Source of the DNA: Archangium sp. | GTDB taxonomy: Bacteria; Myxococcota; Myxococcia; Myxococcales; Myxococcaceae | Length of the DNA: 64,000 nt | Direction of reading: 5' to 3' | Assembly (NCBI GenBank): GCA_030695565.1 | Contig: JAUYRZ010000036.1 | Location: forward strand, 62,001 to 126,000 | Shown: positions 17,551 to 28,194 of the stretch, in pieces | Layout: each line of letters starts with the position of its first letter | Numbering within the stretch: the first letter of the stretch is position 1 | The notes under the pieces: generated by a model | Database searches by the model: none | What the model saw: only the letters and a program-made list of their open reading frames with translations | Told to the model about the DNA's origin: nothing | Position numbers and translations under genes: made by a program

Positions 17551-20274
17551 GTGCTAGACGATCTCGCGGTGAACGCCGCTCCCGAAGAGATCAGCCCCCC
17601 CGAGATCGTCGACGCGTCGACTCTGACGCCCATGATGAAGCAGTACCTCGAGGTGAAGGCCCAGCAGCCCCACGCGCTGCTCTTCTTTCGACTGGGCGAC
17701 TTCTACGAGCTGTTCTTCGACGACGCGGTGAAGGCGGCTGAGCTGCTGCAGATCACCCTGACCTCCCGGGCCAAAGGCACCGACCGCATTCCCATGTGCG
17801 GCGTGCCGTACCACGCGGCCCGCAGGTACATCGCCCGCCTCATCGAAGCCGGCGAGAAGGTCGCCATCTGCGAACAGCTCACCCCTCCGGGCAAGGGCAT
17901 CGTGGAGCGCGGCATCGTGCGCGTGGTCACCCCGGGCATGGTGCTCGACGACGAGGTGCTCGAGGCGCGCGAGAACAACTTCCTGGTGGCCGTGTTGCCG
18001 GCCGACGGGGAAGACGAGTGGGGCGCGGCGATCATCGATGCCTCCACCGGTGAATTCGTCGCGATTCAGCCGGGCTCGTTCGCCCTGGTGGCCGACGAGG
18101 TCTCGAGGGCCAGCCCCCGCGAGCTGTTGGTGCCGGAAGGCAGTGAAGAGACGCTCGAGCCGTTGCTGCGCGCTTTTTCGCGGCGCCCCGCGCTCGCGTT
18201 TCTGGGGGCTGACGCTTTTGACGTGAAGCGGGGCCGGCAGCTGCTGCTCAGCCACCTCTCCGTGCAGTCGTTGGAAGGGTTTGGGGTCGAGAAGGCGGGC
18301 CCGTCGCTGGGCGCTGCGGGCGCGGCGCTGCGCTACGTCAAGGAGACCCAGAAGAGCGCGGCCGGCCACATCGACCGCATCAGCCTGCAGGCCCGCGGTG
18401 GTGCGCTGGTGATCGACGAAGCCACCCGCGCCAACCTCGAGCTGGTGCGCACCCTGAAAGACGGCGCTCGCGGCGGCTCGTTGTTGGGCGTGCTCGACCG
18501 CACCGCCACCTCATTGGGGGCTCGCAAGTTGTCGCGCTGGCTCACCGCGCCGCTGGGTGACGCCCGGGCCATCGGCTCGCGCCTCGACGCGGTGGAAGAG
18601 CTGTTTCAGAAAGCGGCGCAACGCGAGGCGTTGATCGCTACCTTGAAGGAGGTCTCCGACGTCGAGCGGCTGTGCGGCAAGCTGTCGCTCGCTTCGGGTG
18701 GCGCGCGTGACCTGAGCGCGTTGGGCCGCTCGTTGGCCGCCATGCCGAAGCTGGCGGTCGCGTTGTCCTCCATGAAGTCGGAGCTGCTGCTGGCGCTGGT
18801 GGGCCCGCTCTCGTCGGGGCACCTGCTCGAGCTGGGCAAGACCCTCGCGAAGGCGCTGATCGACGAGCCGCCCCCGGTGCTGGCCGACGGCGGCTTCATC
18901 AAGGTGGGCTACCTCGCCGAGCTCGACGCGTTGGTGGAGCTGTCCACCAACGGCAAGGACTACCTGCTCAAGCTCGAGCTGCGTGAACGCGAGCGCACCG
19001 GCATCAACTCCCTCAAGGTCCGTTACAACAAGGTGTTCGGGTACTACCTCGAGGTCACCCGGGCCAACCTGCACAACGTGCCCAAGGAGTGGATCCGCAA
19101 GCAGACCACCGCGACCGGCGAGCGCTACGTCACCGAAGAGCTCAAGACCTGGGAAGAGAAGGTGCTCACCGCCGACGAGAAACGCATCGCGCTCGAGCAG
19201 CGGCTCTTCGAAGAGCTGCGCGCCCTGGTGGTCTCGCGCGCCAGCCTGCTGCGCGCGGCGGGCGACGCGGTGGCCACCCTCGATGCGCTGGTCTCTTTCG
19301 CGCGCGTCTCGGCCGAGAACGGCTACGTGCGCCCGGTGGTCGACGAGTCGGGTGTGCTCGAGCTCATCGCGGGGCGTCACCCGGTGGTGGAGAAGTCGCT
19401 GGGGGGCGACTCCTTCATCCCCAACGACGTGCGGGTCGATCGTGATGACGGCCAGGTGTTGATCATCACCGGCCCCAACATGGCCGGTAAGTCGACGGTG
19501 ATGCGCCAGGTGGCCATCGCCGCGGTGATGGCCCAGGCGGGGTGTTTCGTGGCCGCGAAGAGCGCGCGCATCGGCTTGTGTGATCGGGTGTTCACCCGGG
19601 TGGGCGCCTCCGACAACCTGGCGCGGGGGCAGTCGACCTTCATGGTGGAGATGACCGAGACCGCCAACATCCTCCACCACGCCACCAAACGCAGCCTGGT
19701 GATCCTCGACGAGATCGGCCGCGGCACCAGCACCTTCGATGGCCTGTCGATCGCCTGGGCGGTGGCCGAACACCTGCACGATCGCATCGGCGCACGCACC
19801 CTGTTCGCCACGCACTACCACGAGCTCACCGACCTCACGCGCGAGAAGCCGCGAGTGAAGAACTGCTCCATCGCGGTGCGCGAGCAGCAGGGGAAGATCA
19901 TCTTCCTGCGCAAGCTCATTCCCGGCGCGGCCAGCCGCAGCTACGGCATCGAGGTGGCGAGGCTCGCCGGTCTGCCGCCCGAGGTGCTCGCGCGGGCCCG
20001 TGAGCTGCTCAAGAACCTCGAAGCGGGCGAGTTCGACGAAGCGGGGCGGCCGCGCCTCGCGAAACGCGCCACCGGGAACTCCGAGAAGGCGGCGCCGCCC
20101 GTCGATGACTCGCAGCTGGGGCTGTTCGGTGGCGCGCCGAAGAAGACGCCCAGCTCGGCGCAAGAGGCCGTGCTGGCGGCGCTGGAGAACTTCAGCATCG
20201 ACACCTCCAGCCCCCTGGAGGCGCTCACCGCGCTCTCCGATTGGAAACGCGCCTTGAAGTCCGGCAAGGCGTGA
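17551..20274 (+). CDS. mutS: DNA mismatch repair protein MutS
   Basis: This 907-residue protein recognises mismatches and signals to MutL. The mismatch-binding Phe-x-Glu motif is in [15 protein letters not shown] near residue 50. The ATPase has Walker [11 protein letters not shown] (about residue 640), Walker [17 protein letters not shown] and the ATHYHEL motif. Length is slightly above the usual 850-900 because of an acidic extension before [11 protein letters not shown]. The GTG start 1 base after rmuC is taken; the ATG pair near 17632 is another option. The end of the protein has a DSQLGLF-like segment that may be a beta-clamp-binding peptide. Confidence 0.97.
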   Translation: MLDDLAVNAAPEEISPPEIVDASTLTPMMKQYLEVKAQQPHALLFFRLGDFYELFFDDAVKAAELLQITLTSRAKGTDRIPMCGVPYHAARRYIARLIEAGEKVAICEQLTPPGKGIVERGIVRVVTPGMVLDDEVLEARENNFLVAVLPADGEDEWGAAIIDASTGEFVAIQPGSFALVADEVSRASPRELLVPEGSEETLEPLLRAFSRRPALAFLGADAFDVKRGRQLLLSHLSVQSLEGFGVEKAGPSLGAAGAALRYVKETQKSAAGHIDRISLQARGGALVIDEATRANLELVRTLKDGARGGSLLGVLDRTATSLGARKLSRWLTAPLGDARAIGSRLDAVEELFQKAAQREALIATLKEVSDVERLCGKLSLASGGARDLSALGRSLAAMPKLAVALSSMKSELLLALVGPLSSGHLLELGKTLAKALIDEPPPVLADGGFIKVGYLAELDALVELSTNGKDYLLKLELRERERTGINSLKVRYNKVFGYYLEVTRANLHNVPKEWIRKQTTATGERYVTEELKTWEEKVLTADEKRIALEQRLFEELRALVVSRASLLRAAGDAVATLDALVSFARVSAENGYVRPVVDESGVLELIAGRHPVVEKSLGGDSFIPNDVRVDRDDGQVLIITGPNMAGKSTVMRQVAIAAVMAQAGCFVAAKSARIGLCDRVFTRVGASDNLARGQSTFMVEMTETANILHHATKRSLVILDEIGRGTSTFDGLSIAWAVAEHLHDRIGARTLFATHYHELTDLTREKPRVKNCSIAVREQQGKIIFLRKLIPGAASRSYGIEVARLAGLPPEVLARARELLKNLEAGEFDEAGRPRLAKRATGNSEKAAPPVDDSQLGLFGGAPKKTPSSAQEAVLAALENFSIDTSSPLEALTALSDWKRALKSGKA

Positions 20275-20278
20275 ACGA

Positions 20279-21043
20279 ATGCAGCTCGCCATTCCCAGCG
20301 CGCCCCGCCCGGTGAAGCTCTCCCAGATTCCCGGAGCGTTGCGCCGAATGGCGTGGGTGGCGCTGGCCGCGGTGCTGGCGACGGCGCTGGGGTGGTTCCT
20401 CGCCGCCCGGGCGCAGTCGTCGTTGAGCGCCGAACGCGAATTTCTCGAGCGCGCCCACGAGGTGCAGGGGCAGGTGACCGAGGTGGTGTTGCCTCCGATC
20501 GAGCGCCGGCTGGAGACGCCTGCGAAGCTGCGGGTGATCTACAAGCTGGGCGGGCGCGACTACGCCGCGTCGGGGCTGCAGGCGAGCAGCGTGGAGGCCG
20601 AGCAGTTGTTCATCGGCTCGAAGGTGGCCCTGCTGGTGGATCCCGCAGCGCCGACGAAGGCGCAAGACGCGTTGTGGCTCCGCGGCCGGGTGGGGTGGGT
20701 GTGGCTGGGCACCTTGATCGTCGGCCTGGGGCTGCTGCTCGGTGCGGGGCTGGTGGCGTTCGAAGTGAGGCGGGCCATTCGGCGCGAGGTGGCTCCGCTG
20801 CGATGGGGTGCCCTCGTGTGGCTGACCGCCGATGAGCCGTTGCCCGATTCGAAGGAGGAGCTGCGGTTTGCCGCTCACTACTTTCGCGATGACGTGAAGC
20901 AGGTGGTGATGGCCCGGGGGCGCCCGGGCAGGCGGCCGGTGCGCAACGGCGAGAAGGTGCTCGCTGCGGTGGTGCCCAGCGAGCCGACCTGGGTTCGGGT
21001 CATCGATGAAGAGCTGGCGCGGGTGCTGGGGTGGTACCGGTGA
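20279..21043 (+). CDS. DUF3592-like membrane protein
   Basis: This 254-residue product has two hydrophobic helices (about residues 25-43 and 140-165) separated by an extracytoplasmic beta-rich segment (VQGQVTEVVLPPIERRLETP, then RVIYKLGGRDYAA and VALLVDPAAP). This is the layout of DUF3592 proteins. The cytoplasmic tail is basic. It starts 4 bases after mutS and may belong to the same transcript, with no obvious functional link. Confidence 0.7.
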   Translation: MQLAIPSAPRPVKLSQIPGALRRMAWVALAAVLATALGWFLAARAQSSLSAEREFLERAHEVQGQVTEVVLPPIERRLETPAKLRVIYKLGGRDYAASGLQASSVEAEQLFIGSKVALLVDPAAPTKAQDALWLRGRVGWVWLGTLIVGLGLLLGAGLVAFEVRRAIRREVAPLRWGALVWLTADEPLPDSKEELRFAAHYFRDDVKQVVMARGRPGRRPVRNGEKVLAAVVPSEPTWVRVIDEELARVLGWYR

Positions 21044-21058
21044 GCTGAAGGTGTGGCG

Positions 21059-21105
21059 CCCTCACCCTGACCCTCTCCCAGCGGGCCCAGCGGCGGGAGA
21101 GGGGA
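21059..21105. repeat. REP-like palindromic repeat
   Basis: CCCTCACCCTGACCCTCTCCC followed by GGGAGAGGGG forms a GC-rich hairpin between two convergent genes, and probably acts as a bidirectional terminator. Confidence 0.75.
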
Positions 21106-21112
21106 CCGAAAG

Positions 21113-21973
21113 TCACTCGTGGTAGAAGCAGTCGATCGGCTTGGCGCCGAACATGTCGCGCGGGTGCACGTTGATGTCGCGCTTCAGGCAGATGCCCGTC
21201 AACCGCGGTGATTGGTCGGCCGACATTTCCTGGGGCGTGACGACCGCGATGAACTTGGTGCGGGTCTCGCGGGGCAGGGCGATCACCAGCCGGCCGCTGT
21301 TCGCCGCCTCCAGCACGTCGTTGGGGCCCAGGCGCTTCCACCCGCGCATCGGCCCTTCGTGGCGCAGCCAGTCGCAGGTCTGGGCCAGCGAGAGCTCCTT
21401 GGCGCCCACGAAGTGGGGGATCTCGCAGTTCATCGCCCGGCTGACGTCCCAGACGAAGATGTGGCCGCGCACCTTGCCCGGCGCGTCGTCGGCGTAGCGC
21501 GGGTTCACCGTCACGCCGAACTGCTTGACCAGCATCTCGTAGGTCTCTTTGCTGCGTTTGCCCTCGCGGCTCTGCAGCGGCGCCTGCACGGCGATCCACA
21601 CGTCGCGGCCCTGCAGCGCCTTGGGCACTTCTTTCCCGTCGAACTTCATGCCCACGCCACTGGGCTCTTCTTCGGCCATCGGGCCCGACTTCGACGAGGG
21701 CATCGAGGTGGCCAGCAGCGAGTTGCGCCGGCGTTCGGCGCTGGAGTCTGCGAACTGCGAACCCAGCTGACTCTTCTGATGCTTGGTGAGCATCGAGGCG
21801 TCGGTGGAGAACTCGCTGGGTTTGACGGTCATCGAGTCGACGCCGCCCTGGGCGGGGATGCTCCCGGTGGAGGTGCGCGGCGCGGCGGTTCCTTTGGCGG
21901 GGGCCGCGGCCGCTGCCGGCTTCTTCTGATCAGCTGATCCGCCTTTTCCCTGGGGCCGTTGTTCCTGCGACAT
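21113..21973 (-). CDS. hypothetical protein with Ala/Pro-rich N-terminus
   Basis: This 286-residue product has a low-complexity N-terminal third (about residues 1-50, KKPAAAAAPAKG) and a folded C-terminal part with VSRAMNCEIPHFVGAKELS and GRLVIALPRETRTKFIAVVT. No signal peptide, membrane helix or known catalytic motif is visible, and I do not recognise the family. It is divergent from the amidase gene, with 97 bases between the starts. Confidence 0.65.
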   Translation of the reverse strand: MSQEQRPQGKGGSADQKKPAAAAAPAKGTAAPRTSTGSIPAQGGVDSMTVKPSEFSTDASMLTKHQKSQLGSQFADSSAERRRNSLLATSMPSSKSGPMAEEEPSGVGMKFDGKEVPKALQGRDVWIAVQAPLQSREGKRSKETYEMLVKQFGVTVNPRYADDAPGKVRGHIFVWDVSRAMNCEIPHFVGAKELSLAQTCDWLRHEGPMRGWKRLGPNDVLEAANSGRLVIALPRETRTKFIAVVTPQEMSADQSPRLTGICLKRDINVHPRDMFGAKPIDCFYHE

Positions 21974-22070
21974 GGCCCCGAGCCTAGCGCGATCGGGTGT
22001 TTTTTTGCCGCTGTGTGTGCGGCGTGTTCACATCCCACACCTCTGTAGCGACTGGTTGTCCCGTGTGCCC

Positions 22071-23666
22071 ATGATCCGAGCCGCTTTCGCACTCCTGATT
22101 CTCACCTCCAGCGCCACGCTCGGCGCGAGCGCCGACGAGGCGTATCAGGAGGCGAAGGCCGACTACGCCAAGCTCAAAGGAGACCAGAAGCGCCGCGCAC
22201 TGCGCCACCACTGGCAGAAGGTGGCGAAGAAGTTCGAGTCGGTCGCCACCCGGTTTCCCAGGAGCGAACGCGCTCCCGAGGCGCTGTTCAACTCGGGCGA
22301 GCTCAACAACGAGCTCTCGCGTTTTTCCGCGCTCGACGAAGACCGCGACTCGGCGCGCCGCAGCTACCGCAAGCTGATCGACGGCTGGCCCACCCACAAG
22401 CTGGCCGACGACGCCGCCTTCTCGCTCGCCCGGCTGTTGGCCGATCGCGAAGGCGATCCCTCGGGCGCCCGCCGGGTGCTCGAAGGCGCGCTCAAGCATG
22501 CGGGCGACAAGAAGAAGGACATCAAGGCGATGCTCGCTGCGTTGCCCGCCGAGACGGTGAAGAAGCCGGTGGTCGCCGCCAAGCCGCCGCCCGCTCCCGG
22601 CCGGGTGGCCACGCCCGTGCGCCCAGCTCCCGAAGCGCCTGCGCGTGCCGAAGCGCCCGCCACCGACCTCGCCGAGGCGATTCGCCGGGCGATCAAGCCG
22701 CTCCAGGTCGCGCACATCGCCGACCCGCCCGCGGTGGTGCAGGCGCGCCGCGCGCCGGCGATGCGCCCCGACGAGGCCGAAGAGACCGAGCAGGAAAAAG
22801 AGACCGCGGTGATCGAAGAGTCGGAGCCCGTGGTGGCCACCCTCGCCGAGAAGCTGCGCGACGTGCGTGTGGGCGCCCGCCTGCCCGGCAACGACGACAC
22901 CGAGACGCGCAGCCGTTTCAAGAAGCTCGCGAAAGACGAGAAGGCCGCCGAGCTCTCCCTGGCGCAGCAGCTGGGTCTGAAGGTGCGCCGGGTGATCATC
23001 GACGCAGGCCACGGCGGTCACGACACGGGCGCGATCGGCGCCAAGGGCACGCGCGAGAAAGACGTCTCGTTGTCGATCGCCAGGAAGCTGGCCGCCCGCC
23101 TCGAGGAGGCCGGCCTCGAGGTGCTGCTCACCCGCGACGACGACACCTACGTGAAGCTCGAAGATCGCACCCGCTTCGCCAATCGCCAGAAGGGCGACCT
23201 GTTCATCTCGGTGCACTGCAACGCCGCGCCCAGCCGCACCATGCGGGGCATCGAGACGTACACCCTCAACACCTCGTCGAACCGGTACTCGATTCGCCTG
23301 GCGGCGCGCGAGAACTCCACCACCGAGCGGGGCGTGGGCGACCTGCAGTACATCCTCGCCGACCTGGCCACCAAGGCGAACACCGGCGAGTCGGCGCACC
23401 TGGCGGAGCGGGTGCAGCGGTCGTTGGTTCGCAATCTGTCGGGCGAATACAAGGGCGTGAAGGACCTGGGCACCAAGGAGGCGCTGTTCTTCGTGCTGCT
23501 CGGCGCGAAGATGCCGGCCATCCTGGTGGAGACCTCGTTCCTCTCGCACCCGGAAGAAGAAGAGCGGCTCGCCAGCGATGAGTACCAGCAGCGCGTGGCC
23601 GACTCGATCTCCGAGGCGGTGGGCGGGTTCCTGGAGGAGCGAAACAAGATCGCCCAGGTCGACTGA
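22071..23666 (+). CDS. N-acetylmuramoyl-L-alanine amidase (AmiC-like) with TPR-like N-terminus
   Basis: This 531-residue exported enzyme cleaves the amide bond between MurNAc and the stem peptide. It has a signal peptide (MIRAAFALLILTSSATLGAS), a helical TPR-like region (about residues 20-145), a Pro/Ala linker and an Amidase_3 domain from about residue 305. Zinc ligands are the His in IDAGHGGHDTGA, the Glu in TREKDVSL and the His in FISVHCNAA; the catalytic Glu is in ILVETSFLSHPEEE. ATG 22071 starts at the signal peptide; the frame open upstream does not. The TPR part may bind a regulator or a second cell-wall protein. Confidence 0.92.
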   Translation: MIRAAFALLILTSSATLGASADEAYQEAKADYAKLKGDQKRRALRHHWQKVAKKFESVATRFPRSERAPEALFNSGELNNELSRFSALDEDRDSARRSYRKLIDGWPTHKLADDAAFSLARLLADREGDPSGARRVLEGALKHAGDKKKDIKAMLAALPAETVKKPVVAAKPPPAPGRVATPVRPAPEAPARAEAPATDLAEAIRRAIKPLQVAHIADPPAVVQARRAPAMRPDEAEETEQEKETAVIEESEPVVATLAEKLRDVRVGARLPGNDDTETRSRFKKLAKDEKAAELSLAQQLGLKVRRVIIDAGHGGHDTGAIGAKGTREKDVSLSIARKLAARLEEAGLEVLLTRDDDTYVKLEDRTRFANRQKGDLFISVHCNAAPSRTMRGIETYTLNTSSNRYSIRLAARENSTTERGVGDLQYILADLATKANTGESAHLAERVQRSLVRNLSGEYKGVKDLGTKEALFFVLLGAKMPAILVETSFLSHPEEEERLASDEYQQRVADSISEAVGGFLEERNKIAQVD

Positions 23667-23715
23667 CGACTGGCGAAAAAGACGGGTGGGTGCCTGATCG
23701 CGGATTGCCTCCGGA

Positions 23716-26292
23716 CTACGGCGCGACGGCCTTCAGCACGCCGCCCCCTTCGGTACCCAACCAGATCTCATTGGTGGATCGCCCACCCAGCGCCGTGCCT
23801 CTGCGTGACGCGCCGGGGTCGACGGGCGACCAGTTGATCCCATCGAAACGCAGCATGAACCCCGCGCCGTTGGTGGTGATGCCGGTCATGTAGAGGTTGT
23901 CGATCTTGTTGCCCCACATCGCCTCGGCCACGTCGATGCGCACGCCGCCGGTCGCGTCCTGCGACACCAGATCCTTCGTGTTGAAGTACACCCCGTACAC
24001 CGCATCGCCGAACGCGAACGCTTCACCGGCGCCGGGGCTCCACACCGCCTGCCAGGGCGCCTGACCGAACGTCGCCGTGACCTGGGCCCAGGTGCCCTGG
24101 CTCTTCCTCGAAGCGAGCAGCTGGGTGCCCGCCAGCCACACCTCACCGGGCGTGGGGCAGTGAATCGCGGTGAGCGGAACGCCGAACGAACCCATGGTGC
24201 TCAGTGACGCCGCGTTGCCCTGGTAGACGTTGCCGTCTTCACTGGCCCCCCACAGGGCGCTGCCACACCAGACGAGATCGTTCATCGCGCCCACCGGGTC
24301 ACCTGACATCGGCACGGGCACGGTCACCGTGCCCCAGCTGGTGCCGTCCCACCGGAAGATCGAGGTGTCGCCGCTGGCGATCACGTCGTTGGGCCCGCGC
24401 GCGACGAGGGCGTGCAGGCGCTGAGCGGTGGGCAGGGCGCCCAGCGGCTGATACCCCGAAGGGCCCTGGTGCATCACCGTGCCGCGCCGGGTGAGGCAGC
24501 GCACGTCGACGCACTCGTTGACCGCCGCGAACACGTCGGTGTCGATCACCGCGAGATCCGCCACGTCGCCCTGGAAGCCTTTGGACCGCTCGGTGAAGTC
24601 GGCCGTGGCGCTGTTCCACGCCCAGACCGCGCCCAGGTCGCCCACCACGCGCCCTTCAGGAGAAGCCAGCCCGCCCCCGAACACGCCGCGGGGCACCTGC
24701 TGGCCGCGCATCAAGAAGGAGGTCCACGACACTTCGTTCATGCCGCCATCGGTGGCCGGGCTCTCCGCGCGCACCAAGATGACGCCCTTGGCCACCGGCA
24801 ACGGCTGGTTGGTGACGATGCGGGCCACGCCGCCCACCACCACGCGCGAGTCGAACACGCCCACCGTGGTGGTCGAGGCCAACGCCGGCGTGGCCGGCAG
24901 GCTCTCCGCCACCCAACCTGCGCCGGTGAAGTGCCACAACCGATTGCCACCGACCGCCCACGCTTCACCCGCGGGGCTGACCAACTGCGCCGCGTCGAGC
25001 TTCACGGCGAGGCGGGTGTCGTAGAGCGAGTCCCACACCTTGCGCAGGGGATCCCACTGGTAGATCGAGCCGAGATCGCCCACCACCGTGTAGCCGCCCG
25101 CGCCGTCGCCGATGACCGAGATGAGCGCTTCGAACGACGGGTGGTACTCCGTGGTCCACAGGCCGTTGCGGCGAATCACCACCTCGTTGCCCGCGCCCAC
25201 GCCCATGCCGTGCGTGCCGTCGAACCAGAGCTGGGTCAGATCGCTGATCTGCGCCGGCTGAAATTCGCGCACCGAGGGCGGCAGGGTGGCGCCCTTGAAC
25301 TCCACCAGCACCCCGGTTCCGCGATCGCTGCTCCCGATGGCCACCGCGTCGGTCAACGAGGTGCCGCCCACCGCCTTCAAGGTGAGCGAAGGCACTGAGA
25401 AGACCCGCGACCACGCGCCGACGGCGTTCTCCACCAAGACGGTGCCGTTGCTGCCCGCGTACACGGTGCCCAGCCCGGCGGGCGCGATCGCCCCACCGCG
25501 CAGATCGTTGCCGGTGGGGAAGGGGTTCTCGTGCACGTAGGAGCGCGGGCCCACGGTGCTGCCCTGCACGGAGACCTTCGCGGTGACCGACTGCATGCCG
25601 GAGCTCGCGGTGAGGGTGGCGACGCCGGGGTCGAGGCCGGTGACCAGCCCGCTCGCGTCGGTGAGCGCCACGCGCATGGGCACCACCCGCCAGGTCACCG
25701 GTGCGTCGATGGTTTCTCCCGTGGGGGAGACCACCCGCGCGGTGAACTGGAGCGACTCGCCCACGTTCAAGGTCACTTCTTCCGGCTCGAGCTCCAGGCG
25801 CGCGATGTTCGGCTGCGAGGGGCTGGTGACCCAGAACACGCCCAGCTTGTCGGTCTTCGCCTCGACCGCCGCGAAGGGCATCATGTTGGTCTTCGCGCCG
25901 GGCAACGAGGCGTAGGCCTCGGAGCCATTCTGCCGCCGCATGTCGTAGGTGCCGGGGTCGACGCCCGCGGGCACCAGGTCGGGAACCCAGGGCAGGTACA
26001 GGGTGAGCGGGCTTTTGGGCACCAGGCTCAGCGGCGAGAGCCGGTAGCCCGCGCTGATGCGCTTGCGCATCGGCACCTCGGGAATGCCGCCATCGACGAG
26101 GGTCACGAAGATGCGCTGCTCTTCGGCGAAGGCGCCCGCGGGCACCTCGACGCCGTAGCCGTTGCGAATGAACAACCCGCCGGCGGGGCCGACCACGATC
26201 TCGTTGTCATTGCCTCCGTCGGGGCCATCGATCGGAGGACAGGCGGCCAGCGCAAGGGCCAGCAGGGGCGACAACCGGGAGAAACGAACCAT
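23716..26292 (-). CDS. large lipoprotein with Ig-like (BIG2) domain and beta-propeller-like repeats
   Basis: This 858-residue product has a lipoprotein signal (LSPLLALALAACPP). Around residues 175-245 it has an Ig-like domain of the BIG2 type (LNVGESLQFTARV, GVATLTASSGM). The remaining 600 residues are repeated strands of the form WxxV/AVGxxGxVxxW (GTVYAGSNGTVLVE, VVGDLGSIYQWDP, VVGDLGAVWAWN), which suggests a beta-propeller. Such proteins are surface-exposed; ligand unknown. It is a single gene convergent with the amidase gene. Confidence 0.8.
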   Translation of the reverse strand: MVRFSRLSPLLALALAACPPIDGPDGGNDNEIVVGPAGGLFIRNGYGVEVPAGAFAEEQRIFVTLVDGGIPEVPMRKRISAGYRLSPLSLVPKSPLTLYLPWVPDLVPAGVDPGTYDMRRQNGSEAYASLPGAKTNMMPFAAVEAKTDKLGVFWVTSPSQPNIARLELEPEEVTLNVGESLQFTARVVSPTGETIDAPVTWRVVPMRVALTDASGLVTGLDPGVATLTASSGMQSVTAKVSVQGSTVGPRSYVHENPFPTGNDLRGGAIAPAGLGTVYAGSNGTVLVENAVGAWSRVFSVPSLTLKAVGGTSLTDAVAIGSSDRGTGVLVEFKGATLPPSVREFQPAQISDLTQLWFDGTHGMGVGAGNEVVIRRNGLWTTEYHPSFEALISVIGDGAGGYTVVGDLGSIYQWDPLRKVWDSLYDTRLAVKLDAAQLVSPAGEAWAVGGNRLWHFTGAGWVAESLPATPALASTTTVGVFDSRVVVGGVARIVTNQPLPVAKGVILVRAESPATDGGMNEVSWTSFLMRGQQVPRGVFGGGLASPEGRVVGDLGAVWAWNSATADFTERSKGFQGDVADLAVIDTDVFAAVNECVDVRCLTRRGTVMHQGPSGYQPLGALPTAQRLHALVARGPNDVIASGDTSIFRWDGTSWGTVTVPVPMSGDPVGAMNDLVWCGSALWGASEDGNVYQGNAASLSTMGSFGVPLTAIHCPTPGEVWLAGTQLLASRKSQGTWAQVTATFGQAPWQAVWSPGAGEAFAFGDAVYGVYFNTKDLVSQDATGGVRIDVAEAMWGNKIDNLYMTGITTNGAGFMLRFDGINWSPVDPGASRRGTALGGRSTNEIWLGTEGGGVLKAVAP

Positions 26293-26406
26293 GATTTCCT
26301 CAGTGCTCCTTCGGCCTTACGAAAAGCGGACACTACCCACAATCACCGTGGAAATCTCCGCCCGGGGTTGATCGTTCAGGGTCCTGCGTTACCAACGAGG
26401 CCACGT

Positions 26407-27798
26407 ATGCGAACTCTCCTGCTTGCCGCACTCTTCACCTTTCCACTTCCCGTCTTTGCCCAACTCCCCAGTCCCCAGGTGGTGGCCGTTCCTTCATTGG
26501 CGCCGTTGATCGAGTCGGTGAAGGGCTCGGTGGTGAACATCGACGTCGCCAAACGAGCGACCGCCGAGCAGCAAGAATTGATGGAGCGCTACTTCAAGAA
26601 CCGGCGGGGTGCCGGCAAAGAAGAGGCGCCGCTGAGCCCGGGCACCGGCTCGGGTTTCCTCATCGATCCCCGCGGCCTGGTGCTCACCAACAACCACGTG
26701 GTGGACGGCGCGGTCACCTTGAAGGTGCGCCTCGATGACGGCCGTTCGTTCGACGCCGAGGTGCTGGGGCGCGATCCGCTCACCGACGTCGCGTTGGTCA
26801 AGCTCAAGGGCAAGTTCGACCCGTTGCCGTCGGTGAAGCTGGGTGACTCCAGCGCGATGAAGGTGGGCGATTGGGTGGTGGCCATCGGCAACCCGTTCGG
26901 CCTGGCGCAGAGCGTCTCGGCGGGCATCATCTCGGCGCTCGATCGGCAGATCGGCGCCAGCCGCTACGATCAGTTTCTGCAGACCGACGCGGCGATCAAC
27001 CCGGGCAACTCCGGCGGCCCGCTGTTCAACCTGCGCGGCGAGGTGATCGGCATGAACACCGCGATCATCGGAGGGCAGAACGGCGCGGGCACGGGCATCG
27101 GCTTCGCGGTGCCTTCCACCCTGCTCAAGGCGGTGCTCCCTCAGCTCGAGAAGACCGGCACCGTCACCCGCGGCTGGCTGGGCGTGGGCATTCAAGACGT
27201 CTCGCCTGCGCTGTCCAAAGCGCTCCTGCTGCCGGCCCAGAACGGCGCGTTGATCACCGCGGTCAACGAAGGCAGCCCCGCGCAGAAGGCGGGCCTCAAG
27301 GAAGAAGACGTGGTGTTGGCGATCGACGGAGAGAAGGTCAACTCGTCGACCACGCTGACCCGCATCATCGCGCTCAAGCGGCCTGACGCGACCGTGGCGC
27401 TCTCCGTGGTGCGCTCGGGCAAGGCGGCTGAAGTGAAGGTGAAGCTCGGCGTGCGGCCTGATCTGGAGAACCTGGGCGAACTCAAGAAGCCGGAGTCGGC
27501 GCCCAGCGACTCGCACCGCATTGGCCTCGCTTTTCAGGACATCGATCCGCGCATGGCCGAGGCCACCGGGCTGCCCAGGCAGGGCGCGCTGGTGATCGAG
27601 GTGTCACCCGGCTCGGCCGCTGACGAAGCGGGGCTGCACCGGGGCATGGCGGTGATCGAACTCAACCGCAAGCCGGTCAAGAGCCGCGACGAGCTGATGA
27701 CCGCGCTCAAGGGGCTCTCTCCGGGGGCGGTGGCGCTCTTCCGCGTGGCGTTGCCGGGTTCGGGCGGCAAGAGCCTGATCGCCCTCGAGGTGCCCTGA
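26407..27798 (+). CDS. HtrA/DegQ-type periplasmic serine protease with two PDZ domains
   Basis: This 463-residue exported protease degrades misfolded envelope proteins. The signal peptide is MRTLLLAALFTFPLPVFAQ. The catalytic triad is visible: His in LTNNHVVDGA, Asp in PLTDVALVKL, and Ser in INPGNSGGPLFNL. Two PDZ domains follow (about residues 255-350 and 370-460, with RGWLGVGIQDVS and GLAFQDIDPRMAE). ATG 26407 is chosen because it starts the signal peptide; the reading frame is open far upstream as an antisense artefact. It is divergent from the BIG2 lipoprotein gene. Confidence 0.95.
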   Translation: MRTLLLAALFTFPLPVFAQLPSPQVVAVPSLAPLIESVKGSVVNIDVAKRATAEQQELMERYFKNRRGAGKEEAPLSPGTGSGFLIDPRGLVLTNNHVVDGAVTLKVRLDDGRSFDAEVLGRDPLTDVALVKLKGKFDPLPSVKLGDSSAMKVGDWVVAIGNPFGLAQSVSAGIISALDRQIGASRYDQFLQTDAAINPGNSGGPLFNLRGEVIGMNTAIIGGQNGAGTGIGFAVPSTLLKAVLPQLEKTGTVTRGWLGVGIQDVSPALSKALLLPAQNGALITAVNEGSPAQKAGLKEEDVVLAIDGEKVNSSTTLTRIIALKRPDATVALSVVRSGKAAEVKVKLGVRPDLENLGELKKPESAPSDSHRIGLAFQDIDPRMAEATGLPRQGALVIEVSPGSAADEAGLHRGMAVIELNRKPVKSRDELMTALKGLSPGAVALFRVALPGSGGKSLIALEVP

Positions 27799-27975
27799 GG
27801 CAGGGCAGCAGAACGTACGGAATCAGGACGATAGGTGCGCGCGTGTCCACCCTGGAGTGGGGCGCGTTTGCACCACCTCTGAAACAAAACACCCGCGCCC
27901 GTGTTTCTAAGTCGCCGCCGCAGCGAAGAAGCAGAGCTGGCCCCCGCCTTGCTTGAGAGAGTGACAGGAGACGCG

Positions 27976-28137
27976 ATGATCAACCCACCGAAGGACAGCA
28001 AAGTCGTGGTGCTGGCGGATCGAAGCCATCCTCAGACGGCACTTTTGCCCGTGACCCGGCTCGTTTCGCGTCCTTCCGTGCGCATCGTCGATGGCCGCCT
28101 GGCCACGGTGCTGGAGCTCTCCCGCTCGGCGGCGTGA
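27976..28137 (+). CDS. small basic protein, hypothetical
   Basis: A 53-residue product (starts MINPPKDSKVVVLADRS, ends LATVLELSRSAA) is preceded by a good ribosome site, AGGAG five bases before the ATG, and followed 25 bases later by an intrinsic terminator. Those flanking signals are the main support. No known motif is seen. It sits between htrA and smc on the same strand. Confidence 0.5.
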   Translation: MINPPKDSKVVVLADRSHPQTALLPVTRLVSRPSVRIVDGRLATVLELSRSAA

Positions 28138-28162
28138 CATTTTTTGCAGAGTGACGTTGGAG

Positions 28163-28194
28163 GCCGCTCGCACTTGTTGCTGAGCGGCTTTTTT
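28163..28194 (+). terminator. intrinsic terminator after the small gene
   Basis: GCCGCTC (28163-28169) pairs with GAGCGGC (28182-28188) and is followed by TTTTTT. This is a textbook rho-independent terminator that separates the small gene from smc. Confidence 0.85.
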
